From Perkinsus olseni (lineage: Eukaryota > Perkinsozoa > Perkinsida), in NCBI GenBank assembly GCA_013115125.1, contig JABANN010000387.1, positions 1-33,523 of the forward strand: a DNA stretch of 33,523 nt, given 5' to 3'. The notes below the pieces were generated by a model. It saw only the letters and a list, made by a program, of their open reading frames with translations. It did not search any database and was not told the origin of the DNA. The position numbers and the translations under genes were made by a program. How positions within the stretch are numbered: position 1 is the stretch's first letter; every line of letters starts with the position of its first letter. This document shows positions 20,781-30,220 of the stretch, piece after piece.

Positions 20781-23724
20781 TCAAACGCTCCGTTTTCTCT
20801 TAGGCGATGGACTGGAAGCGTTCTTGGTAATCTTGCAATCTTGCTCTTTCCTAATGCATGCCCTATATCTATGACAACTAACCAAGTGGTCGTTCACGAC
20901 TCCCACTGCCTGCAGCAAGGAGTATACCGTCGTCGGCCCCACCATCCTGCAGTAGACATATATATTTACTACATACTACGAAACGGCTGATCGATTTAAC
21001 TATCTATATCAGTTCACACTCTCCCTCTCCTTGCCCCCAGACACGCCCAACTACAGGAGTGGTAAAGTGAATGCTCAGCAGCCATCCTAATAAGACTGCA
21101 TTCACGACAGAGCAGGGGATGGCAGGGAGCCACTCGGTGATGACTCACGTCAAGACGTGGTCGGCTCAGCCGACTGGCGCCGGTCAGACAATCTCACCCG
21201 AATCGCAGCAGGTCGCTCGAGGCTGGCCCGGGACGAATAAAAAACCACTCGTATCGCTATAGAAGTTACTCCCGTCTCCCTATATCGCTAATTACTCAAT
21301 TTTTGTGAAGAGTAAGTCCCTAAGACCAGCGGAAAGTCTCCTTAAGGTGCGCTACATTTCCACCTTGAGCGGCCCTCGTTCGAACCAAACTCCGGACCCC
21401 TCTATCCTCAGCGCTCAATCGTTGACAGCCTTTATTGCGCTAAGATTCAATTACTTTGCAATAACCGGCAGCAGTACTACCAACGTCAATCACCGGCATT
21501 CCCTCGACGATCATTTTATGCTACCATTACTACCGAAATCCCCTCGCTTTCATATCCTTAGCAACCCTCTCTGACAACTCCGTGTGGGAGGGGATATCAT
21601 CGACGCTCTTCCAAGTGTTGACTATCTGCAACAGCAACCCTTTCCTGCACCGCTCCGCCGCTCCCAAGACATTTCCAAGCCCCCATGTCCACGCATGAAC
21701 CAGCGGTGGTAGAAAATTTATAATACTAATCGAAGTCCTCATCGAAATCATTGTTACCATAATACGCCTCGGGTGGCCGGGTTTGGTGATATATTGTCTC
21801 AAGCAGATGACGGAGGAAACAGAAATACGTATCTAGGCACGCATGCTCCAGTGATTACACCTACCCAGCATAACGTGTTGTACAGTTCACAAAGGCCTAC
21901 GTCATTGCATGCCAACGAAGGCTTCACAAAACATGATCGATCCTCGCAGGAGACCCTCACGCCCTCAATCCGCAGACAGGGAGAAGGTGGACGCTCAGGG
22001 ACGGTCCAAGAATTTCGGGGTTCAGACAGGGTATTGTTTTCGCTGCCATTTTCCTCGTCGTCCAACCCGCCAACAGTGACCACTATTCGAGCGAGATGCC
22101 CTCCAAAAGGCATAATAGCTACCTGCCTTCCCTCTGTGAAGTGCCATATGTACTCACACAAACTGCCGTACCTACCAGTACACCAGCAAGCTGAGGGAAG
22201 AGATCTATTTTAATATCGAGTAGAGCTGGGCAACCGTACTGGGGAACGGGTCGAGGAAAGCACGGTACGGATTGCGTTTCAAAGTGTCAACCTAGTACGG
22301 GTGCGGAGAACTAGTACGTATCAAATATATAAAACAACGCGGTACGCGTATCAAATTACGCCGTACTTCAAGTACGGCGTACTAGTACGGTACTTGGGAA
22401 CCGCTGCGACGGGTAGTATGGCTACGGAGCCGTACTCGTAACCGTACCGTTTTCCGTACTAGACCGTACCCGTTCTGTCGCCCACCTCTACTATTGAGGC
22501 ATAACTAGCCAACCCAGAGATCCACCAGATACTCGGCCATTGGCCCCCCTGTTAGAACAAAATAATCGCCTCCCCACGACGGCATCCAAAGAGAACCGCC
22601 GTGTATACATTCACTTTGGCCGTATCTTTTTGCGCATAACACCTACTACTCTGTTTTATGACACGAGGTACTAAACACGACCCGCACTCAAAGCTCTCAT
22701 TCCCAGTCCTCAGCGTTCTATCCCAGAAATAACAAGATGAAATTTTTTAATATCTGCCCTCCCCCTTCTCGCCATTACTACTCGCCCTGCACCGTCCTCG
22801 CGGCCGCAGCGTTCCTGTACACGCTTTCGATCTTCCTCCTACTCCTCACTACGTCAAAGTCGCCCTCCACGACAGCATCTACAAGCTCATCGATCGAGGT
22901 TGCCTTCGACGCTTGCCGGACCAATGTATCCACGTCGAAGTCATTGAACGCCCTGAACCACACAACCACTTCCCTCTGGACGATATCGCTCGACCGAGAC
23001 ACTCCCCAGTTCCGATGCTATACTACAAAAGAAGCTCGACCAAAGCAAACTTCCATTCGTCACCTCAGTGCGGCGAGGAATGAATATCAGTGATGAGCCA
23101 TCTCTCATGTTCCTCACGAAGTTCTGTGGCGCGCGGTCTCTTTCCGCGCTGTGGTAATTGCGAGAGCTGTAGTGGCTCATGAGGAGTGGCAGCCTGTCCT
23201 GAGTCCGCTATATCGCGACAAACAGCATATTCGTTGAGTTCCCCCATCATACTCATCAACGTGACCGCAATCTGTACCATAAGTTGTTAAGATAAGTCCT
23301 CAAGTTGTTATAATTCGTTCTGATATGAAGTCCTCCAACGGTTCAGACGACCATCTTTTTACTGCTATCATCTATACCCCCCGTCCCCAAACCCCAAGTC
23401 CCCGTGGACACTTCCATACCTTTCCGCATGATGCGAAACGCATCAGACCAGGCATGATTCCACCGACGAAAAATCCGGGGAGGGTCTACAGTTCGACAGC
23501 AGCAGGTGGGTAATCCAGAAGGGTAATTTTACTACTATTCTACCCGCTGAAAGATTCGTTCCCCCAGCAGCCCACCCCCTCCTGGCTACTACTGTTTATA
23601 TCCGCTTCGCTTCGCCAAAATTGTCGCCCAACTCAACCCGGCCTGTGCTCCTTCCAAGCATATCATCTCAAACATATGACGATCATCCGACAGGACGGGA
23701 AGGCCCCATTCCTCATCATGGTAC
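20781..23724 (-). CDS. tag: DNA-3-methyladenine glycosylase I (5' exon not found)
   Basis: Four exons chain in phase on the minus strand: 23593-23724, 22782-22952, 21534-21725 and 20781-20946. In order they give YHDEEWG and MICLEGAQAGLSW; AFNDFDVDTLV and RSRRKIESVYRNAAAA; NTWKSVDDIP and ELSERVAKDMKARGFR; then MVGPTTVYSLLQAVGVVNDH and CHRY. These are the conserved blocks of Tag, the base-excision repair enzyme that removes 3-methyladenine from DNA. His of YHDEEWG and the His and Cys of NDHLVSCHRY match the zinc ligands; the N-terminal CxWC segment is not visible, so a first exon is missing or too diverged. The C-terminus ends in a basic PKRKRSV, a possible nuclear signal. Introns are 640, 1056 and 587 bp, about tenfold longer than elsewhere here, and their donors all begin GTAGTA. 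Confidence 0.85.
20828..20852 (-). repeat. Family B core within the last tag exon
   Basis: On the minus strand GGAAAGAGCAAGATTGCAAG matches the family B core but lies in open frame, encoding RKEQDCKI just before the PKRKRSV end. It is either exonised repeat or the source of a chance match. Confidence 0.5.
22221..22490. mobile_element. 270-bp hAT-like non-autonomous element in a tag intron
   Basis: The left end TAGAGCTGGGCAAC and the inverted right end TAGAGGTGGGCGAC match at 12 of 14 positions, and the flanking 8 bp (ATATCGAG, CTATTGAG) match at 6 of 8, as expected for an aged hAT insertion. The interior is packed with GTACGG and its complement CCGTAC, giving strong self-complementarity. It lies in the 1056-bp second intron of tag. 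No coding capacity. Confidence 0.55.
23121..23136 (+). repeat. Family C-like terminal motif in a tag intron
   Basis: GTTCTGTGGCGCGCGG resembles the family C end with two or three mismatches and sits inside the 640-bp first visible intron of tag. Confidence 0.4.
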
Positions 23725-23819
23725 CTCAAGAAGAAGATTTGGGGGAAATGTTCCACACAACTGACTGTCTGGCTGTATGATTCCACTTGCTAGTCTAGCT
23801 CACGTATTGAAATTACTAC

Positions 23820-23880
23820 TGTAGTTCCAACTCAAGACCCACTGTGGATGACTCCCGCTGAGTCATCCCATCTAACTAAG
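23820..23880 (-). repeat. tRNA-like module upstream of the first visible tag exon
   Basis: On the minus strand GATGACTCAGCGGGAGTCAT is followed by GGGTCTTGAGTTGGAACTAC, D-arm-like and T-arm-like segments at tRNA spacing. The B box is degenerate. Confidence 0.4.
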
Positions 23881-24339
23881 ATTATTATCATGCTCATAGA
23901 AAAGCCGACTTGCCCATTCATCGTGACATTATGAATGGGTGCCAGAGTTCGAGCCATCATCTCCAGTAGAAACCGCAAACCTGTGTTTTTCCAGTTTGGG
24001 GAAGCTCACTCTCTTGCGGATGAAACTAAGATTCCTGAGCTGTTAAGCTCCGAGTATGACAACAAAGATCGTGCATATAACTCCTATCCAGTTGGATTCC
24101 CCATTCGTATTATTTCCTCTGGGTAGGGTAATGCTAGTACTATCAACAACGAGGGGAGGGGCGTTGAATTTAACGACGGTCAAGATGCTTCTACTACAAC
24201 TTACACGATCACTACGATGCGCCCAAGGCGGTTCGACTACCCAACCTAGCTTGGCCGAGGTTCACGTCGAGAATAACTCATTTCATGACAGACAACACTG
24301 TTTTCCAACACAAGCCGGCGGTCAACGACATACATTACT

Positions 24340-24412
24340 GATCAACGGGGGTTGACCCAACAACCTTCCGATCCGCAGCGCAACGCTCTACCACTACGCC
24401 GCCGTCGCCACG
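24340..24412 (-). repeat. tRNA-derived sequence (Arg-like), downstream of the first secreted-protein copy
   Basis: On the minus strand GGCGTAGTGGTAGAGCG (A box) is followed by CTGCGGATCGGAAGGTTG and TTGGGTCAACCCC, closely resembling the D arm, anticodon arm and T arm of an arginine tRNA. The acceptor stem does not pair well, so it is a SINE-type head or pseudo-tRNA rather than a functional gene. A diverged copy occurs at the corresponding place of the second duplicate. Confidence 0.6.
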
Positions 24413-24855
24413 ACATCCTGCCCCAATACTACCGCACGTAGTCCTCCTTATTCGCTCCTGTATACCTCCCAGCCCATCCACATCTAGCTACTTCCGAATC
24501 CGACATCCTTCTACCGCTGCGCCCAAGCAACAGGAAGAAGATCTCAAAGCAAACGGGGAAAAAACTGAAAGTGTATCTTCCATGCTTACGACCTTCCCGC
24601 AGAACGACGTCAACGAGCAGGTATGATCCGGAAAACACACTCCCCTCACACTGACCACCGTTACGCTGCTATTGTACAAGCCACGACCAGTAGCGTTCTA
24701 CCAAGCACTTATCAAAAGATGCCCTCAGTCGTCGACCTCACTTGGGAATAGGCAACTAGAGAACAGGTTAGATCGCAAGACACAAACATCATTAACATGT
24801 GGAGAAGGGCATCAACAGAACACGGCGGAAGGCGCAACCAACGGGAGACATCAGA

Positions 24856-26103
24856 CTAACCTGAACCATCGAATGAGCGGCAGTCAATCCGAACCAAAAT
24901 ATTACCTATTTTCTGTATCTTTGCATCAGCCCTCTCATCTATCGACGAGCGTTTCGTCCTGACCAGCTCAGCGGGATTGTGACTTTCCCTTCCTGTAGGT
25001 GCTTCCACCCTGACCACCTCAATCTTCCTCACCTCGTCCGTACCCCAACTGTCCTTATTCAGAACAATCGACAAGGTGTCTTCCGAAGAGGTGGGGCAGA
25101 TCGCAATACGCGAATGATATCCCCCGAGCATCCCAAGCACCTCGTCAACAGTCACGCCTTCGTAATCTCTCCCATCAGACTTGACGCGCAATTGACAACA
25201 ATCCGCTGCATTCAATGCGCGATACATCCGAGAATCCGACCGATACGCGAAGACTTCGAACTTTACATAACTTGAAGAGACCGCCTCTCCATTGTGAGTG
25301 ACTGTGAACTTCACCTCGCCGTGTCTACCGCCGCGCGAGCCTTCAGTTCGGATCACAACTCGAAGCTTGCTCACGCCATTCCCTTGGGAAGAGTCGTTGA
25401 CATAAAGTCCCGGGTAAATCAGCAGTCTCGGAGGAGCCAAATAGTGAGAAGCATCGTTTCTGCGATGGACCTCTACCACCGTCGGCAGCTGCGTACCATA
25501 ATCCTGTTTGTGGAGAACGACCCGCAGCACCGACGCGAAATCCTCCTTTCTCGTTGGCGGGCAAACAGCGATCGTATCCGAGGTCACTTTCCTGAGTTGC
25601 AGCGGCGCTGACTGCCACGCCCATGGCCTGTATCTCAGCTCCCTGCAATTACGACGACTTAGTAAACCGCCTTCTATCACTCTTACGAGTAGGTTGGGTG
25701 GTGTCGTCGTCATATCCCCATCAGCCGACAGGAAACCAAAGCTAGCCAGAAGAATCCTGTTGCTCTTGGAGATCTCCATTGAGACCTCCACCAGGCCATC
25801 AATACCCGTTACATTGCTCCAATAATACCCAACAGGTGGTTTCCAATTGAGGTATGCTCGGTCTGGGCCGACATACCTATGGCTGGACAAGGTGGATGGT
25901 ACGATCAAGAGAAACGGTGACAAGATCTTGGATTGAAGAGCTCCCATTTCGTTATTCAAGGAGAGGCTAACAGCGGAGGAAGCACAGTAAGGAAGGAACA
26001 GCAGGAGCAGCAATCGGAGAGGTAAGAATAGGACCAGCGAGGTTCTTCGGAGAAAATGCGTGCAATAAGTGAGATTGTGAATAGACTGTGACAAGATTGA
26101 CAC
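24856..26103 (-). CDS. Predicted secreted or type II membrane protein, copy 1 of a tandem duplication
   Basis: A single long exon encodes about 415 residues on the minus strand. The upstream Met gives a hydrophobic leader (LLLLLFLPYCASSA); a second Met at residue 53 begins MGALQSKILSPFLLIVPS, which is shared with the duplicate and is itself a good signal peptide, so it may be the true start. The body has NVTGIDGL, FGFLSADGDMTTTP, HKQDYGTQLPTVVEV and TSSEDTLSIVLNKDSWGTDE, with conserved Cys. No known family. It is paralogous to the gene at 28167-29973. The last codons GGTTCAG|GTTAGT form a splice donor that copy 2 uses to reach a 109-residue tail. Here the matching acceptor is altered (GTCTTAG versus GTCTTGCG), so the protein either stops at 24856 or splices to a short tail ending at 24712. 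Confidence 0.8.
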   Translation of the reverse strand: MSILSQSIHNLTYCTHFLRRTSLVLFLPLRLLLLLFLPYCASSAVSLSLNNEMGALQSKILSPFLLIVPSTLSSHRYVGPDRAYLNWKPPVGYYWSNVTGIDGLVEVSMEISKSNRILLASFGFLSADGDMTTTPPNLLVRVIEGGLLSRRNCRELRYRPWAWQSAPLQLRKVTSDTIAVCPPTRKEDFASVLRVVLHKQDYGTQLPTVVEVHRRNDASHYLAPPRLLIYPGLYVNDSSQGNGVSKLRVVIRTEGSRGGRHGEVKFTVTHNGEAVSSSYVKFEVFAYRSDSRMYRALNAADCCQLRVKSDGRDYEGVTVDEVLGMLGGYHSRIAICPTSSEDTLSIVLNKDSWGTDEVRKIEVVRVEAPTGRESHNPAELVRTKRSSIDERADAKIQKIGNILVRIDCRSFDGSG

Positions 26104-26670
26104 GAAAGATACGCATGAAGCAAGTTAACCTACGGTGTCCACTGGTACGCGTAAGATTCTCTTCTCAACCCTAGTGGTATTCCCAATAAAAGAAACCCTA
26201 TCTTCGCTCGAGCACAGACAGAAAGGTTCGCAGCGCTCCTTCGGGTAGAGCAAGAGCAGCCAGCCGAGAAGACTTCATTTATCATCCGCACCGCAGTTTG
26301 TGACAAATTACAAACACCAAATGACAGTTCAAGATTCACCACAACTTGTATGCCGTTTATAGTACCACATCACCACCAATCACCATCCACGTCTTGTCTG
26401 ATGGAAGGGGAATGGCGGCTTTCTGTCGTATACCAATATTGGGCTGCTCTCCCGCTTCGACTACTCGACGAGGATAGCCCGACGCTCACCTCGAGGAGAT
26501 CTTCATTACTCCACAGTAGACAAGGCCGAATCTAATCGTCGAATGGCGTTCATTCACGACAGTGTCATCACACTGGACAACGGTACACTACGAATTGTAC
26601 CATGAAACATCTTCTGTGTGAAAGGAAGACTCTCCCGCTAAGCTGTGCTAGACTCCTTTGCATACAAAAG
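26104..26670. other. Upstream region of copy 1 and spacer
   Basis: The first about 200 bp resemble the region upstream of copy 2 (30000-30290), including a possible 5' splice site before GTAGGTT and an upstream frame ending ESYAYQWTP (ESFVYQGTL in copy 2). This may be an untranslated or coding leader exon. The rest shows no gene. Confidence 0.4.
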
Positions 26671-26675
26671 AGGGT

Positions 26676-26973
26676 GAGTGACAACTGGTACGCGCTCGAG
26701 TTCGTACAGACTCTATTTGGTACCCCTTTCATCCATACAACAGTATCCCGTACAATTCCAAGTTGAGACTCCCAACCCGTACAGTGGACACTGTCTAACG
26801 ACAGGGTTGGCAAAAACCGGACTAACCGTCGGTGACTACAATGGTCAATGCGACCTGTGGTCGGCTGGACTAACAGCCCTGGTACTGATCGGATGATCAC
26901 ACCTGGCCGGGAGAAAAGAAACCCGTACAGTGATAAGTTGTACATTGACAGTTCGTACAGTTTCCAGTGATAC
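26676..26973. repeat. Degenerate 15-bp repeat array, left part
   Basis: Units resembling CCGTACAGTGATAAG recur with many mismatches, mixed with a longer block (TATTTGGTACCCCTTTCATC) that reappears right of the mobile element at about 27672. The array is interrupted at 26974 by the hAT-type element. Confidence 0.6.
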
Positions 26974-27577
26974 CAGGGTGGCTGAAGGCTGAGGAAGAAT
27001 CATTCTTCCCCTCCCCAATAACTCCCGTTTTAGCTGCCGGGAATAATGGCCGGCGTGGAAGGGCCCCTTCCGAAGGGGACGAATGGACCTCATTTGGGGA
27101 ACTATCATAAAAATCGCCCTTCGCCCACGAAAACCCAAAATCGGACCCGGAAAAGTTTTCCGGGAAAACGCTTAGGAACCCTTCTGGCAGCCCTCTTGTC
27201 CGCTAGACCAGAGAAAATTAGTGTATTCACCTTCGGCCCTGTCATTTTTCATGATTCATCCGTTCGGGGGTGCGCTCATCGAAGAGCGCAAGTACGGGGG
27301 CCCCTAGTATGCCACTCCGCTATCTAGCCTCTTATCATCATCGACACAACCGGTCGGACCGGTGAGGCACGTTTTCATCGTAGCGGAGGCGTTTTATATG
27401 AACATGATAGCAACAAAGGCAGGAGTCGCTCAGAAATGAAGGTTCGTCGATATTTCATACATAATTTGTATAATTCCCGAAAAGGCAGATATTATTCCCC
27501 GAAATAGCTCCTTTCTTCCCTTCCCCGGGCATATTCCCGGGAACAATGGGAATAATTCCTCATTTTCAGCCACCCTG
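26974..27577. mobile_element. Non-autonomous hAT-type DNA transposon, 604 bp, with 8-bp target duplication
   Basis: The ends are CAGGGTGGCTGAA and its exact inverse TTCAGCCACCCTG, and similarity continues inward (TGAGGAA near both ends). Both sides are flanked by the same 8 bp, AGTGATAC (26966-26973 and 27578-27585). CAGGG termini with an 8-bp duplication are the hallmark of the hAT superfamily. No transposase-like frame is present; the interior has short GC-rich palindromes. It sits inside the 15-bp repeat array, which continues on the other side. Confidence 0.85.
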
Positions 27578-27790
27578 AGTGATACAGTGTTGCTCAGTAC
27601 AGTATTCCCAGATACAGTTTCAAGCCGTACTGTGATAAGTCGTACAGTATCCAGCCGTACAAGCGGCGGTACTCTATTCGGTACCCCTTTGAGCCATACA
27701 AGAGTAGCTCGTGCAGTTTCAAGCCGTACAGTGATAAGTCGTACAGTATCCGGCCGTACACTGACAACCCGTACACGATCCAGTGGTAAA
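27578..27790. repeat. 15-bp tandem repeat array, right part
   Basis: Clear tandem units such as CAGTTTCAAGCCGTA, CAGTGATAAGTCGTA and CAGTATCCGGCCGTA, 15 bp each, run in two blocks separated by a block containing ATTCGGTACCCCTTTGAGCC. The unit length keeps all frames open, giving misleading repetitive peptides. Confidence 0.85.
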
Positions 27791-27939
27791 CGCTTTACCT
27801 GTATGACACATTCTGTACAGCCGCCTCCTCGCGCGTATCGCGGTAATTTTCTACAGGAGTTATTTCGAAGGCAATGACGCCTTAGAAGCCACTCGAGAAT
27901 AAATTCGCTGCCCAAACCAACTCACCTGCCGAGCTTACA

Positions 27940-28003
27940 GGACCGATTCGACGAATCGCCAATCTGCAGCACAGTGTTCTACCACTACGCCGTAGTAGCC
28001 ACA
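27940..28003 (-). repeat. Diverged tRNA-derived sequence downstream of copy 2
   Basis: On the minus strand GGCGTAGTGGTAGAACACTG and GCTGCAGATTGGCGATTCGT followed by CGAATCGG correspond to the better-preserved module at 24340-24412. Position relative to the paralogous genes is the same, so it was part of the duplicated unit. Confidence 0.5.
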
Positions 28004-28166
28004 ATTTTCACCCCGTATTACTACCGAACACATTGCCCCTTCTTCGCTTCCATATGATATGGTTGTATCATATAAGCGCAGTCCATCCACATGTAGCCGC
28101 TTTCCGAAAGTCAAAAGTCACTTTCGCATTAAACATTCCGCTGCTGTTGAAAATTCAAGGGAGATC

Positions 28167-29973
28167 TCAAAGCAAATAGCAATCCTGCAAGTGGATCGAT
28201 CTCAACTCAATCACCAGTGAGACCGTCTTCTTGGACAGTTTGTTCTCAGTTGAACAGAACACATGCCCTTCCGCCACAGTGTGGGGTGAGGACGTAAGTG
28301 CTCGAGTTCTGGGGCCCACACCCGCCGGACCAAGGGCTTCGACAGTGGCGCCGTAGAAGCCGCTGCACGCGGCGTCACGCTGCCAGCGTTCTTCCAAGCA
28401 CTTATCACGAGAGGCTCTCAAGTTGAAAGCCTCAACCTTCCAAGCAGGAAGTTCCGACCCACTTGGGGTTAGGCAACTATAGAGCAGGTTTGGTTCTAAG
28501 ACACGTACATCATCAACATGAGGGCACAGGATAAAACACAGCGAGAGGCTACACCGACGCTCCTATGACGTTTAACAAGCAGCCCCCTCCCAAGACATCA
28601 GACTAACCTGAACCATCGAATGAGAGGCAGTCAACCCGAACCAAAATATTACCTATCTTCTGTATCTTTGCATCAGCCCTCTCATCTATCGACGAGCGTT
28701 TCGTCCTGACCAGCTCAGCGGGATTGTGACTTTCCCTTCCTGTTGGTGCTTCCACCCTGACCACCTCAATCGTCCTTACCTCGTCCGTACCCCAACTGTC
28801 CTTATTCAGAACAATCGACAAGGTGTCTTCCGAAGAGGTGGGGCAGATGGCAATACTCGGACGATATCCCCCGAGCATCCCAAGCACCTCATCAACAGTC
28901 GCGAAGTCGACACCATTATCACCACCTGGTTCGGCATGCACTTTGCAGCAATCTGCTACATTCAGTGCGCGAAATAGCGCGTAATTTTTCCGATACGGGA
29001 AAACCTCAAACTTAACAAAGCTGGAAGATCTCACTTCTCCATTCTGAATAACAGTGAGTTTCACTTTGCCTTGTCTCCTGCCGCGGGAACCCTCAGTTCG
29101 GACATCAACTTGAAGCCCGCTCACGCCACCCAGTCGGAGAGAGTCGTTGACGTAAGTTCCCGGGTAGATTAACCGTCGCAAAGGAGCCAAGCCTTTGGGA
29201 ACATCATTCTCCCGACGAACTTCTACTACCGTTGGCAGCTGCGTACCATAATCTTGTTTGTGAAGAACGATCCGGTAAGGCGGTCTGTCCACTTTCCTTC
29301 TTGACGGGCAAACAGCGATCGTATTAGAAGTTACTTTCCCGAGTACCACCAACGGGGACTTCCAGACCCACGGTCTGTGTCTCAGCTCCCAGCAAGTATC
29401 CCTACTTAGTGGACCATCTACTCTCACTCGTACCAGCTCGTTAAGCGGAGTCGTCATCGTCCTCCCATCTCCCGATAGGAAGCCAAAGCTAACCTGAGTA
29501 CAGTTGTTGCTGTCCTGCACAACATCCATCGACAGCTCCGCAAGGCCTTGGACGCCCGTCATATTGCTCCTATAAAACCCAACGGCTGGTTTCAAGCCGC
29601 CACTATAGACCGGTACGATCAGGTGGGCGAGTGGTAACACCTTGGACGGAAGGGTCCCCATCTTAGTATTCTCGGGCGAAAACCCAGGAGAAGGAAGCAA
29701 ACACTGTAGAAGTGAGGGAACTGCGAACAACTCCGCGAAAATTATCCAAAGTATGTTGGCGAGAAAACGGAAGGGGAAAATACTGCTAAGTGAGCAGAGA
29801 AGGATTGATAATGCTGCCGCTATTTTGAGGCCTCGACCTTCTCTTTGACAATCAGCTGAAGACGAACCCGCAAGCGAATATTTCGGCATGGAGTGGTATG
29901 ACTGCCGAGAAAGTGTCACGGCAAATTCAACCGCCCAACCAAGTATTGGGTTCGTAAGGAAGATTTTAATCAT
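28167..29973 (-). CDS. Predicted secreted or type II membrane protein, copy 2, with C-terminal extension
   Basis: Main exon 28608-29973 and last exon 28167-28495 join in phase through a 112-bp GTTAGT...CTTAG intron, giving 564 residues. Shared blocks with copy 1 include HKQDYGTQLPTVVEV and TSSEDTLSIVLNKDSWGTDE. The conserved Met at residue 105 (MGTLPSKVLPLAHLIVPV) matches the alternative start of copy 1; upstream is a hydrophobic region around residues 51-95. The extension reads NLLYSCLTPSGSELPAW, WQRDAACSGFYGATVEALG and VFCSTENKLSKKTVSLVIEL, with several Cys. Function unknown; probably exported. The last about 90 residues of the main exon are nearly identical to copy 1 while the rest is much more diverged, which suggests gene conversion. 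Confidence 0.8.
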
Positions 29974-30175
29974 GGATTGACTAAGACAAGGGCGACTAGA
30001 AGATACGCACAGGTCAACCTACAATGTCCCCTGATAGACGAAAGATTCTCTCCCCAACCACCCACACAAGATTTCCAACAACACAAAACAACCACTGTCT
30101 CCATCACTAGCACACGCAGAAAGAAACGGAGCGCTCCTTCCGGCGGCGAGCACAGTCGACCTGGTACATACTACA

Positions 30176-30203
30176 AATCTTGCAATCTTGCATTTTCTCA
30201 ACG
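30176..30203 (-). repeat. Family B core just downstream of the prefoldin stop codon
   Basis: On the minus strand CGTTGAGAAAATGCAAGATT is followed by GCAAG. It lies 18 bp after the stop of the prefoldin gene, and GTACAG before it with TTTGTAG after it could bound a small intron in the 3' untranslated region. Confidence 0.6.
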
Positions 30204-30220
30204 TTCCTCTGTACCTTCTA

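Noticed and set aside
21799-22161. Minus-strand open frame resembling a Cys-containing secreted protein
   Set aside because: It lies wholly inside the 1056-bp intron of tag on the same strand, with no family match or good start; likely chance.
22953-23280. Minus-strand open frames starting MVQIAVTLMS and MSHYSSRNYH
   Set aside because: They fall in the 640-bp tag intron; the phase-consistent Tag exons flank them.
27587-27915. Repetitive peptides such as SSRTVISRTV and YGLSVYGRILYD
   Set aside because: A 15-bp tandem array keeps all frames open; no start context or conserved domain.
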